Assembly: GCA_038316385.1 (NCBI GenBank)
Contig: JBBQAN010000002.1
Coordinates: 1 to 64,000 of the forward strand
DNA: 64,000 bases
DNA from: SZAS-103 sp038316385
Lineage (GTDB): Bacteria > Pseudomonadota > Gammaproteobacteria > Xanthomonadales > Xanthomonadaceae
Direction: 5' to 3'
The position numbers and the translations under genes are program-made. Under the pieces are notes generated by a model. The model did not search any database and was not told where the DNA came from. It saw nothing but the letters and a program-made list of their open reading frames with translations. Positions within the stretch are counted from its first letter, which is position 1; every line of letters begins with the position of its first letter. Below are positions 1 to 8,118 of the stretch, piece after piece.

Positions 1-693
1 ATCACCGACTGAGCTTTTCGCGGGACGCCCAGGCAGACGGATTCCCGCCGGGCGATTGAGCATGGTTTCAACCATCGACTGGAAGCGCGGCGATCCCAGT
101 GCACGTTCCTGGCGAAGGTGAGCGCGGATCGCCTCGGTGTCTTGGGCATCAAGCGATTCCATCAACAACACGCGATAACGCGTCTCGCGTTCGGCCTTGT
201 CGGCTCCCAGCGCAAGATAGACCGGATGCGGCGTCCAACGCAGATCGTCTCGCAAGCCGAGATGCGCGTGCACGCTCGACCACCGGTACTCCCACGGCTG
301 GACGGCCATCGCTGCGCGCACCGGGTTGCATTCGATGTAGCGGATGCAGGCCAGTAGATAGCGATCCGAATCGACCAGACACGACTTGTAACGGCCTTCC
401 CATAGCGTCCCTGTGCGACCGTGACGGACATTGCAGGCGCGCACGTAGCGCCGGCCCACGGCCTGCATCATGCGAGACACAGCACCGGACGCTGAAGCGC
501 TGACCAGCAGATGGACGTGATTGCTCATCAGCACATACGCGTGCAACTGAACGCCTTGGGCTGCCGCCGCAACTTCCAACGCCTGCAAGTAGCTCGCGTT
601 GTCGTCGCTGTCGAGGAACGTCGCGCCGCGATTGACGCCACGATGAATGAGGTGCATCGGGATGCCGGGAAGTTCCAGTCGTCGACGGCGCAT
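1..693 (-). CDS. REP-associated tyrosine transposase (RAYT, Y1_Tnp family), 3' end outside window
   Basis: The reading frame is open from an ATG at 693 to the window edge (231 codons, no stop seen), so the C-terminus is missing. The translation opens with an arginine-rich LELPGIPMHLIHRGVNRG segment, has the HUH metal-binding motif in MSNHVHLLV, and the catalytic-Tyr region GRRYVRACN followed by GTLWEGRYKS and IECNPVRAAM. All are hallmarks of single-copy REP-associated tyrosine transposases. These enzymes cut single-stranded palindromic REP DNA through a 5'-phosphotyrosine and are thought to spread REP elements. The nearest neighbour, murU, lies about 220 bp away on the same strand. Palindromic elements elsewhere in the window (36657, 49102) are possible clients, but no RAYT-specific tetranucleotide was identified beside them. 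Confidence 0.88.
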   Translation of the reverse strand, partial: MRRRRLELPGIPMHLIHRGVNRGATFLDSDDNASYLQALEVAAAAQGVQLHAYVLMSNHVHLLVSASASGAVSRMMQAVGRRYVRACNVRHGRTGTLWEGRYKSCLVDSDRYLLACIRYIECNPVRAAMAVQPWEYRWSSVHAHLGLRDDLRWTPHPVYLALGADKAERETRYRVLLMESLDAQDTEAIRAHLRQERALGSPRFQSMVETMLNRPAGIRLPGRPAKSSVGD

Positions 694-810
694 GGCATGT
701 CGTTGAAGCGAAGTTGCTGTGAGAATGCACCGCAGATGGCTACGTGGGACATCGGAAGAATCATGAAAGTGTTGTAGGAAAATTCCCAATTCAAATGCTA
801 ATGTTCTCTG

Positions 811-860
811 AGCCCTGAGGTTCCAGACCCCTGAGGTTGCTGGACCCCTGAGGTTGCTGA
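811..860. repeat. Short tandem repeat, three units of 16-17 bp
   Basis: Three consecutive units based on ACCCCTGAGGTTGCTGG lie at 811-826 (a diverged, one base shorter unit), 827-843 and 844-860, followed by a further partial GGTTG. They sit between the start of the transposase gene (693) and the 3' end of murU (912). No gene covers them. Their closeness to the transposase is suggestive, but any link is inference. Confidence 0.7.
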
Positions 861-911
861 GGTTGACGCTGCTTCATACCAACCTTTGACCGGAATCCAG
901 GGAGTTGGATG

Positions 912-1634
912 TCAGCGCTTCTCGCGCAAGCGCGCATCCAGTTCCATCAACCTTTGCGGCGTCCCGACATCGGTCCACGCGCCACCGAACCGTTCGCCTG
1001 TCACCTCTCCGCGCGCCATCGCTGCGCGCAGCACGGGCGCGAGTTTGAATCGTGGCGGGACATCGTTCACGCCGGGCGCATCTCCGACCACATCGCGCCA
1101 GCCCGTCAACAACTCCGGCTGATAGACGCCGATTCCTGCAAAGGTCAGTCGCGCCGCGCCATCCGAATGCATGCGTCCATCCGCATCCAGTGCGAAATCG
1201 CCGCGCGGATTGTGTTCGGGATTGGCGACCAGCAGCAGATGCGCAAGGCCGATCGGTTCGCGCGGCAAGCGTGCGAGGTCGTAGTCGCACCAGATATCGC
1301 CATTGATCGCGAGGAACGGTTCGCGCTGATCCGTCGCGTCGCGCAACCCCGGCAATGCATGCAACATGCCGCCTCCGGTCTCCAGCGGTTCGGCACCTTC
1401 ATACGCATAGTGCAGCCGCAATCCCCAGCGCGAGCCGTCGCCGAGGGTTGCCGGTAGCCGGTCGGCCAGCCACGCGGTATTGATCACCACATCGCGTATG
1501 CCGAGCGCGGCGAGCTTTTCCAGATGCCAGACGATCAGCGGTTTGCCGCCGACTTCCAGCAGCGGCTTGGGTGTGTGTTCGGTGAGCGGACGCATGCGCT
1601 CGCCTTTGCCGGCGCCGAAGATCAGCGCTTTCAT
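912..1634 (-). CDS. murU: N-acetylmuramate-1-phosphate uridylyltransferase MurU
   Basis: A 240-residue nucleotidyltransferase. The signature loop is FGAGKGERMRPLT near residue 6, where most relatives have AAGKGERMRPLT, followed by PKPLLEVGGKPL, GDGSRWG, LETGGG and the metal-binding INGDIWCDYD. In the Pseudomonas putida pathway MurU converts MurNAc-1-P plus UTP to UDP-MurNAc, bypassing de novo synthesis and the fosfomycin target MurA. The start codon overlaps the amgK stop by four bases, so the two are translationally coupled and act in sequence in the cytoplasm. Mannose-1-P guanylyltransferase is a common database label for this family, but the amgK partner makes MurU far more likely. Confidence 0.87.
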   Translation of the reverse strand: MKALIFGAGKGERMRPLTEHTPKPLLEVGGKPLIVWHLEKLAALGIRDVVINTAWLADRLPATLGDGSRWGLRLHYAYEGAEPLETGGGMLHALPGLRDATDQREPFLAINGDIWCDYDLARLPREPIGLAHLLLVANPEHNPRGDFALDADGRMHSDGAARLTFAGIGVYQPELLTGWRDVVGDAPGVNDVPPRFKLAPVLRAAMARGEVTGERFGGAWTDVGTPQRLMELDARLREKR

Positions 1635-2653
1635 GCGCGCAGATTCGCGAAGGCCGGACGCACCAGACGATCGAGGACATCGCCAAGTGGTGCGAGTTCC
1701 GGATAACGCGGTAGCACCTCGTCGAGATAGCGCAGGAAGCGTGGCGCGTCGACGATGTATTTAGATTTTCCGTCGCGATGTTTCAGGCGCGCGAAGATGC
1801 CGAGCACCTTGAGATGCCGCTGCACGCCGATCCAGTCGGCGTCGCGCTTGAAACGTGCGAGTGGCGGAACCGGCAGACCGGCTGCATCAGCGCGTGCGTG
1901 GTAGCGCACAAGCCACTCCTCGACACGATTCTCAGGCCAACTCAGGAATGCATCCTTGAACAGGCTCAACGCGTCGTAGGCGATCGGCCCGCGTACGGCG
2001 TCCTGGAAATCCAGCACCGCCGGGCCATCCGTGGCAACCCTGCTCTGAATCGGCATCAAGTTGCGCGGCATGAAATCGCGATGCACCAATACGCGAGGTT
2101 GCGCGAATGCGGCGTCGGTCAGGCGACGATAAACGATCTCCAGCGATTCCAGCGTCGCGCGGTCGAGGGTCAAGCCGAGTTCGCGTCCGAGGAACCAGTC
2201 GTCGAACAGACGCAATTCGCGCGTGAGCAGCGCTTCGTCGTAGGCGGGCAGGTCGGGTGGGCAGGCAATCGCTTGCAGTTTCAACAACTGCGTAATCGCG
2301 GAGTCGAACAATGCATCGGCATTGTCGGTATGGATGACCTGCAGGTAGGTATCGACGCCGAGATCCTCCAGCAGCAGGAAGCCAGCATCGGCGTCCTGTG
2401 CAAGCACCTGCGGCACGCGTACGCCGCCGCGTTCGAGCAGATCGCGCAGTCGCAGCCACGGCCGCACGTCTTCCTTTTCGGGCGGGGAATCCATCACGAT
2501 CCGGCTGCCGTCGCGTCCACTGCTGCGCCAATAGCTGCGAAAACCAGCATCGGTCGAAGCACGCGCAAGCTCGGCCTGCGGGTCGGCAAGGACAGTGCGA
2601 GCCCATTTCAGGCGCGCATCGCTGCGCAGATCGTCATTCATCGGGATGTCCAT
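1631..2653 (-). CDS. amgK: Anomeric MurNAc/GlcNAc kinase AmgK (aminoglycoside-phosphotransferase fold)
   Basis: A 340-residue APH-fold kinase with the catalytic loop HRDFMPRNL (residues 191-199, Asp193) and the metal-binding DFQDAVRGPIAYD (Asp215). AmgK phosphorylates the anomeric hydroxyl of MurNAc (and GlcNAc) released by peptidoglycan turnover, giving the 1-phosphate used by MurU. The first ATG gives MDIPMNDDL; a second in-frame ATG four codons later is an equally possible start. The gene is divergent from manC across about 195 bp, which should hold both promoters. A separate phosphatase (MupP) would complete the pathway and is not in this window. Confidence 0.88.
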   Translation of the reverse strand: MDIPMNDDLRSDARLKWARTVLADPQAELARASTDAGFRSYWRSSGRDGSRIVMDSPPEKEDVRPWLRLRDLLERGGVRVPQVLAQDADAGFLLLEDLGVDTYLQVIHTDNADALFDSAITQLLKLQAIACPPDLPAYDEALLTRELRLFDDWFLGRELGLTLDRATLESLEIVYRRLTDAAFAQPRVLVHRDFMPRNLMPIQSRVATDGPAVLDFQDAVRGPIAYDALSLFKDAFLSWPENRVEEWLVRYHARADAAGLPVPPLARFKRDADWIGVQRHLKVLGIFARLKHRDGKSKYIVDAPRFLRYLDEVLPRYPELAPLGDVLDRLVRPAFANLRA

Positions 2654-2848
2654 GATTCAATCGCGGCAGCATGCCATTGCGGCGCACGGATCGACAGCGG
2701 CGCGCGCGTCAGCGAGTTTCGCATCCGGTTGCCCGGACTGACGCGCTGGCCTGACCGATGCCGCTTTGGCGTTAACCATTCAGCAACGGACGATTCGTGA
2801 TGCGCGGCACGGTCTGGCATCATATGCGTCCCCCGAGATGTGGTGTCT

Positions 2849-4282
2849 ATGCCCTTACTGAAGATCGTGCTGCTTTCCGGTGGTTCCGGAACTCGACTGT
2901 GGCCGTTGTCGCGCGAGACGTACCCGAAGCAGTTCCTGCCATTACTTGGCGAGCATTCACTGCTGCAGACGACCTGGCTGCGCGTACGCGACCTGCCAGG
3001 CGTTGCTGCGCCGTTGGTGATCGCCAACGAAGAACACCGCTTCCTGGTCGCCGAGCAATTGGCCCAATTGGGTGCGCGCGCAGAAGCCCTGATCCTTGAG
3101 CCGGTCGGGCGCAATACCGCTCCGGCCATTGCGGTGGCTGCCTTGCGTGCAACGGCCGGAGGCGGCGATCCAATCCTGCTGGTGCTGCCGTCCGATCATG
3201 TGATTGCCGATGAAGCAGCGTTCCGTGCCGCCGTTCTGGCTGCATTGCCGATCGCCGAGAACGGCGGTCTGGTTACATTCGGAATCGTGCCGACCGCGCC
3301 AGAAACCGGCTACGGATACATTCTGGGCAAGGCCAGCAAGTCAACGAATGGCGACGGTGCGCGCGCAGTCGAGCGGTTCGTCGAGAAACCCGACCTCACC
3401 ACAGCGGCCGCCTACGTTGCATCCGGCGATTATTTCTGGAACAGCGGCATGTTCGCTTTCCGCGCGTCGCGTTACCTCGAAGAACTCGCGCGTTTTGCGC
3501 CGGAGATGTTGGCGCGCTGTCGCGAGGCTCTGGCGGGCGCGGGTGTCGATCATGATTTCTTGCGTCTGGATCGCGTGGCGTTCGAGGCGTGCCCATCCGA
3601 TTCGATCGACTACGCAGTGATGGAAAAAACCGATCGCGCTTTCGTGCTGCCGATCGACGTGGGCTGGAACGATGTTGGTTCATGGTCGGCACTGGCTGAC
3701 ATCTCCGAACAGGATGGCAATGGCAATGCGCATCGCGGTGATGTGATCGCGATCGATACGCGCAACACGCTCGCGTGGTCCGAGCGCCGTCTGGTCGCAT
3801 TGATCGGGCTCGACAACATGATCGTCGTGGACACCGACGATGCGCTGCTCGTCGCGCATCGCGACCATGCGCAGAACGTGAAGCAGATCGTGAACACGCT
3901 CAAGGGTGAGAAGCGCCCGCACGCGAAACTGCATCGCAAGGTCTATCGGCCCTGGGGCAGTTACGACGGCATCGAGAGCGGTCCGGGTTTTCAGGTCAAG
4001 CGCATCACTGTGAAGCCTGGCGCCAGCCTGTCGCTGCAAATGCACCACCACCGCGCCGAGCACTGGATCATCGTCAGCGGCAACGCGCGCGTGACCTGCG
4101 ACGAGAACGTATTCGATCTCGGCGCGAACCAGAGTACCTACATTCCGCTGGGATCGAAGCACCGCTTGCAGAACGTCGGCAGCGAATTGCTGGAGCTGAT
4201 CGAAGTGCAATCCGGCGACTATCTTGGCGAAGACGACATCGTGAGGTTCGAAGACATTTATGGGCGTGAGAGAGAGACTTGA
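2849..4282 (+). CDS. manC: Mannose-1-phosphate guanylyltransferase / mannose-6-phosphate isomerase (type II PMI-GMP)
   Basis: A bifunctional enzyme of about 477 residues. The N-terminal nucleotidyltransferase carries LSGGSGTRLWPLSRETYPKQ and FVEKPD. The C-terminal cupin (from about residue 320) carries KPGASLSLQMHHHRAEHW with the metal-binding histidines and ends near EDDIVRFEDIYGR. It isomerises fructose-6-P to mannose-6-P and forms GDP-mannose, the precursor of mannosyl and GDP-rhamnose/fucose glycans (xanB/algA class). I chose the ATG at 2849 (MPLLKIVLLSGG), the usual family start; an in-frame GTG at 2840 is an alternative. The stop lies one base before the preferred cysD start, an unusual pairing of nucleotide-sugar and sulfate-activation genes. 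Confidence 0.92.
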   Translation: MPLLKIVLLSGGSGTRLWPLSRETYPKQFLPLLGEHSLLQTTWLRVRDLPGVAAPLVIANEEHRFLVAEQLAQLGARAEALILEPVGRNTAPAIAVAALRATAGGGDPILLVLPSDHVIADEAAFRAAVLAALPIAENGGLVTFGIVPTAPETGYGYILGKASKSTNGDGARAVERFVEKPDLTTAAAYVASGDYFWNSGMFAFRASRYLEELARFAPEMLARCREALAGAGVDHDFLRLDRVAFEACPSDSIDYAVMEKTDRAFVLPIDVGWNDVGSWSALADISEQDGNGNAHRGDVIAIDTRNTLAWSERRLVALIGLDNMIVVDTDDALLVAHRDHAQNVKQIVNTLKGEKRPHAKLHRKVYRPWGSYDGIESGPGFQVKRITVKPGASLSLQMHHHRAEHWIIVSGNARVTCDENVFDLGANQSTYIPLGSKHRLQNVGSELLELIEVQSGDYLGEDDIVRFEDIYGRERET

Positions 4283-4283
4283 A

Positions 4284-5186
4284 GTGACCAACCTTTCCCA
4301 TCTCGACCGCCTCGAAGCGGAGAGCATCCACATCATGCGCGAGGTCGCGGCCGAGTTTCAGAACCCGGTGATGATGTATTCGGTTGGCAAGGATTCGTCA
4401 GTAATGCTGCACTTGCTGCTGAAGGCGTTCTATCCGGCTCGTCCGCCGATCCCACTGCTGCACGTGGATACCGGATGGAAGTTTCGCGAGATGATTGCAT
4501 TCCGCGATCAGCGTGCGGCCGAGACCGGCGTCACCCTGCACGTGCATCAGAATCCCGACGGCGTGCGCGACGGCATCGGCCCGTTCACGCATGGCGCGAC
4601 CGTGCACACCGATGTGATGAAGACGCAGGCGCTCAAGCAGGCGCTCGACAAGTTCGGTTTCGACGCCGCGATCGGTGGCGCGCGCCGTGACGAGGAGAAA
4701 TCGCGCGCGAAGGAGCGCGTGTTCTCGTTCCGTTCCGCGCAGCATCGCTGGGATCCGAAGAATCAACGTCCCGAGCTGTGGAACCTCTACAACGCGCGCA
4801 TACACAAGGGCGAAAGCGTGCGCGTGTTCCCCATCTCAAACTGGACCGAGCTCGACATCTGGCTGTACATCTTCCGCGAGAAGATTCCGGTGCCATCGTT
4901 GTACCTGTCGGCGGAGCGTCCGGTGGTAGAGCGCGACGGAACCTTGATCATGGTCGATGATGAGCGCATGCCTCTTGCCGACGGCGAAGTGCCGATGCGC
5001 AAACGCGTGCGTTTCCGCACGCTCGGATGCTATCCGCTCACGGGCGCGGTCGAGTCGGATGCCGACACGCTGGAAGAAGTCATTTCCGAAATGCTGGTCG
5101 CACGCACGTCCGAACGCCAGGGCCGCGTGATCGACCACGATCCGTCGGCATCGATGGAGTTGAAGAAGCGCGAGGGTTATTTCTGA
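4284..5186 (+). CDS. cysD: Sulfate adenylyltransferase subunit 2 (CysD)
   Basis: A PP-loop (adenine nucleotide alpha-hydrolase) protein of 300 residues with the ATP-binding motif YSVGKDSSVMLHL and the family-specific GGARRDEEKSRAKERVFSFR; the C-terminus ends SMELKKREGYF as in other CysD proteins. With CysN it makes APS from sulfate and ATP. I prefer the GTG at 4284, one base after the manC stop and preceded by the purine-rich GAGAGAGA, because family members begin close to LSHLDRLEAESIHI. An ATG at 4260 inside manC would add eight residues. The stop overlaps the cysNC start by one base (TGATG). Confidence 0.92.
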   Translation: MTNLSHLDRLEAESIHIMREVAAEFQNPVMMYSVGKDSSVMLHLLLKAFYPARPPIPLLHVDTGWKFREMIAFRDQRAAETGVTLHVHQNPDGVRDGIGPFTHGATVHTDVMKTQALKQALDKFGFDAAIGGARRDEEKSRAKERVFSFRSAQHRWDPKNQRPELWNLYNARIHKGESVRVFPISNWTELDIWLYIFREKIPVPSLYLSAERPVVERDGTLIMVDDERMPLADGEVPMRKRVRFRTLGCYPLTGAVESDADTLEEVISEMLVARTSERQGRVIDHDPSASMELKKREGYF

Positions 5187-7096
5187 TGGATACCAGTCAA
5201 GCCGGCACCGAGACGACGATGCAGGATTTCGCGGCCGAGCTGCACGCCTACCTGCACCGCCACGAGACCAAGGACCTGCTGCGCTTCATCACCTGCGGCA
5301 GCGTCGATGACGGCAAAAGCACGCTGATTGGCCGCCTGCTGCACGACAGCAAGCTGCTGTTCGACGACCAGCTCGCGACGCTCGAATCAGACAGCCAACG
5401 CCACGGTACCCAGAACGGCGAGATCGATTTCGCGCTGCTGGTTGATGGGCTTTCCGCCGAGCGCGAGCAGGGCATCACCATCGATGTCGCGTACCGCTTC
5501 TTCAGCACCGAGAAGCGCAAGTTCATCGTCGCCGACTGCCCGGGCCACGAGCAGTACACGCGCAACATGGCGACTGGCGCATCGACAGCGGATCTCGCAA
5601 TCGTGCTGGTCGATGCGCGCAAGGGCTTGCTGACGCAAACCCATCGGCATAGTTACATCGTGTCGCTGCTCGGCATTCGCCGCGTGTTGCTCGCGGTCAA
5701 CAAGATGGACTTGATGGATTACAACCAAAGTGTGTTCGACGGGATCGTCGCTGATTACCGGGCGTTGGCAAGGCAGCTCGGTATCGCCGAAGTCGAGTGC
5801 ATTCCGCTGTCGGCGTTGCGTGGCGAGAACGTGATGACGCGTTCGACCGCGATGCCGTGGTATTCGGGCCCGTCGCTGCTGGAACACCTTGAAAACGTCG
5901 CGCTGGATCGCGCCGAAACAGACGTCGGTTTCCGTTTGCCGGTGCAGTGGGTCAATCGTCCGAACCAGGAATTTCGCGGTTTCGCGGGCAGCGTGGCGGC
6001 GGGAACGATCTCGGTCGGCGACGAGATCGTCGTGCATCCTTCCGGCAAACGTTCGCAGATTGCGCGCATCGTCACCGCCGATGGCGATTTGCAGACCGCC
6101 AGCGAAAAACAGGCGATCACAATCACGTTGAAGGATGAAGTCGATATCAGTCGCGGCGATGTGATTTCCGCCGCACGCAAGCCGCCGGAAGTGGCCGACC
6201 AGTTTGCGGCACACGTGTTGTGGATGAGCGATGCGCCGTTGCTGCCGGGTCGTGGCTATTGGTTGAAGACCGCCGCGCGCACGGTCGCGGCGACGATCAC
6301 CGAGATCAAGCACAAGGTCGATATCAACACGCAGGATCACCTCGCTGCAAAACGGCTTGAACTCAACGAGGTCGGTTACTGCAATCTCAACCTCGACCAG
6401 CCGATTGCATTCGAGTCGTACGCGCACAATCGCGCGCTCGGCGGCTTCATCCTGATCGATCGCCAGAGCAACGCGACGGTCGCATGCGGCACCATCGATT
6501 TCGCGTTGCGGCGCGCTTCCAATATTCATTGGCACAGTCTGGAAATCGATCGCCATGCGCGCGCCACGATCAAGGGCCAGCATCCGCTCTGCCTGTGGTT
6601 CACCGGCCTGTCGGGTTCGGGAAAATCGACGATCGCGAACCTCGTGGATCGCCGCCTGCACGCGCTCGGATATCACAGCTACATCCTCGACGGCGACAAC
6701 GTGCGGCATGCGCTCAACAAGGATCTCGGTTTTACCGACGAAGATCGTGTCGAGAACATCCGCCGTGTCGCAGAAGTGGCCAAGCTGATGAGCGATGCCG
6801 GATTGATCGTGCTGGTGTCCTTCATCTCGCCGTTCCGCGCAGAACGCCGGATGGCGCGCAATATGTTTGCACCGGGCGAGTTCGCCGAAGTGTTCGTCGA
6901 TACTCCGATCGAAATCTGCGAACAACGCGATGCCAAAGGTTTGTATGCGAAAGCGCGCGCCGGCGAGATCCGCAATTTCACCGGCATCGATTCGCCTTAC
7001 GAATTGCCGGAGAACGCCGACTTCACCCTGCACACGGTGGAGCATGCGGCGGATGTGCTGGCGCAGCAGTTGGTGGATCAGATCGTCAAGCGCTGA
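5186..7096 (+). CDS. cysNC: Bifunctional sulfate adenylyltransferase large subunit / APS kinase (CysNC)
   Basis: A fusion of about 636 residues. The N-terminal CysN GTPase has the P-loop CGSVDDGKST (about residues 38-46), the DCPGHEQYT switch and the NKMD specificity motif, followed by two EF-Tu-like beta-barrel domains. The C-terminal APS kinase starts near residue 465 with GLSGSGKST (474-482), then DGDNVRHALNKDLGF and FISPFRAERR. It drives APS formation with GTP hydrolysis and phosphorylates APS to PAPS, the sulfonate donor for reduction or sulfation. The ATG at 5186 overlaps the cysD stop; a second ATG at 5219 is possible. No PAPS reductase or sulfotransferase follows. Confidence 0.93.
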   Translation: MDTSQAGTETTMQDFAAELHAYLHRHETKDLLRFITCGSVDDGKSTLIGRLLHDSKLLFDDQLATLESDSQRHGTQNGEIDFALLVDGLSAEREQGITIDVAYRFFSTEKRKFIVADCPGHEQYTRNMATGASTADLAIVLVDARKGLLTQTHRHSYIVSLLGIRRVLLAVNKMDLMDYNQSVFDGIVADYRALARQLGIAEVECIPLSALRGENVMTRSTAMPWYSGPSLLEHLENVALDRAETDVGFRLPVQWVNRPNQEFRGFAGSVAAGTISVGDEIVVHPSGKRSQIARIVTADGDLQTASEKQAITITLKDEVDISRGDVISAARKPPEVADQFAAHVLWMSDAPLLPGRGYWLKTAARTVAATITEIKHKVDINTQDHLAAKRLELNEVGYCNLNLDQPIAFESYAHNRALGGFILIDRQSNATVACGTIDFALRRASNIHWHSLEIDRHARATIKGQHPLCLWFTGLSGSGKSTIANLVDRRLHALGYHSYILDGDNVRHALNKDLGFTDEDRVENIRRVAEVAKLMSDAGLIVLVSFISPFRAERRMARNMFAPGEFAEVFVDTPIEICEQRDAKGLYAKARAGEIRNFTGIDSPYELPENADFTLHTVEHAADVLAQQLVDQIVKR

Positions 7097-7494
7097 TTGA
7101 TGCGTCCCTCTGTCCCCATGCGGGGGTGGAGGGACGAAGCGTGTTGATGCGCGAACAACCAATCAAGCAAAGCTTCCGCGCTTCTCGCGGGTCACTTTTG
7201 TTTTGGCAAAAGTAACCAAAACCATTTGCGCCGGACACTCGCCGATGCGATGAAGCCGCATCGGTGCCCTGTGCTCCTCAGCAAGAACGGGCCGGCCCGA
7301 ACTCGCGCATCCATGCGCTCAAACATGCGGGCCTTGCTCCCGCTCTTGCTTCCGGTGCTCGGCGAGCTTTACGGCGCGTAAGGCCGAGGAGCGCAAAGCA
7401 TGAGCAAAGGCAGCGCCAGACAGAGGCTGTTTTGCAATTTGACTCTGACAGCCACATACACTTGCACGGCGAATTGCAATTATGAGGAGTAGGC
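7097..7494. other. Gene-free intergenic stretch with hairpin motifs typical of dispersed intergenic repeats
   Basis: No convincing gene covers these 398 bp. Two inverted repeats stand out: ACTTTTG (7194-7200) with CAAAAGT (7207-7213), and CCGATGCG (7242-7249) with CGCATCGG (7257-7264). The surrounding text, with TTTTGGCAAAAGTAACCAAA, resembles a sequence seen widely between genes in this bacterial order, so I read it as a dispersed repeat. That is recollection, not a search. The last 20 bases carry a good ribosome-binding site (TATGAGGAGTAGGC) for the next gene. Confidence 0.5.
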
Positions 7495-7812
7495 ATGGCT
7501 AACAAGTCCGGCTGTGGCCCAATCCTGGCGGCTCTTGCATTTTCTTTGGCCGCGTTCATTGCCTATGCGGGATATGCCAACCACCGAGGTGAGTCGGGTG
7601 CCAACAATTTGTGCGATTCGATGCGCGCGGGTGAGGCTGTGGTCTCAGCACGGGCGAAGATGGTGGCATCGGGAGGCAATCTGAAGTTGCTGGACTACGA
7701 CGCTGACGTTATGTCGGTCTATTTTCAGGGAGCGTTTGTTGAACGCTATTCCTGCAATGTTTGGCATGCAAATGGCAAGGTGACTAGGACTGATGTCCAC
7801 CATCTGGACTAG
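7495..7812 (+). CDS. Hypothetical small protein with one N-terminal membrane segment
   Basis: A 105-residue product. A short polar start is followed by one hydrophobic segment (about residues 9-24, ILAALAFSLAAFIAYA). The rest is a mixed extracytoplasmic domain with two cysteines (in NNLCDSMR and RYSCNVWH) that could form a disulfide. The ribosome-binding site GAGGAGTAGGC in front of the ATG is strong, which supports a real gene. I do not recognise the family. It may be a signal-anchored periplasmic protein. It converges on the YeaQ-family gene, separated by about 44 bp with a small hairpin at 7819-7838. Confidence 0.6.
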   Translation: MANKSGCGPILAALAFSLAAFIAYAGYANHRGESGANNLCDSMRAGEAVVSARAKMVASGGNLKLLDYDADVMSVYFQGAFVERYSCNVWHANGKVTRTDVHHLD

Positions 7813-7856
7813 CCGTCAACGTGCGCGTAGTGCACGCTACGACATCTTGTAAAAAA

Positions 7857-8111
7857 TCACGCTTTTTTCTTCGGCCTCACCACCGAATAAATCGTCAACA
7901 ATACAATCGCGCCTACCAGCGAGGCGACAAAACCCAGCGCATCGCCATCCTGATACCAGTTCATCGCCAACCCAACATATTTGGCGAGAAATGCGCCGCC
8001 GATGCCGAATAGCGTGGTCATGATCAAGCCCATGCGGTCGTCGCCAGGCTTGAGGGCGCGGGCGATCAGGCCAATGAAGAATCCGATCAGGATCGTGTAG
8101 AGGATGCCCAT
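7857..8111 (-). CDS. GlsB/YeaQ/YmgE family small membrane protein
   Basis: An 84-residue, strongly hydrophobic protein. MGILYTILIGFFIGLIARALKP at the start, GLIMTTLFGIGGAFLAKYVG in the middle and GAIVLLTIYSVVRPKKK at the end give three predicted membrane helices with a basic tail, the pattern of the transglycosylase-associated/YeaQ stress-response family. I place the start at 8111, where GAGG lies seven bases upstream; a longer frame upstream lacks family similarity. It follows the M20 peptidase gene by seven bases on the same strand, so the two are probably co-transcribed. The molecular role of the family is not established. Confidence 0.85.
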   Translation of the reverse strand: MGILYTILIGFFIGLIARALKPGDDRMGLIMTTLFGIGGAFLAKYVGLAMNWYQDGDALGFVASLVGAIVLLTIYSVVRPKKKA

Positions 8112-8118
8112 GCGCGCC

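Noticed and set aside
149..730. A 193-codon minus-strand frame and a plus-strand frame over the left edge
   Set aside because: They lie out of frame over the REP transposase, whose own frame carries the HUH and Tyr motifs; these are shadows of GC-rich coding DNA.
5387..7162. A 591-codon antisense frame across cysNC
   Set aside because: No family similarity, and it is the mirror of a clearly coding gene; long antisense ORFs are expected in high-GC DNA.
7097..7494. Possible small RNA or tRNA in the intergenic stretch
   Set aside because: Hairpins are present but no cloverleaf, T-loop or conserved promoter plus terminator arrangement could be found.
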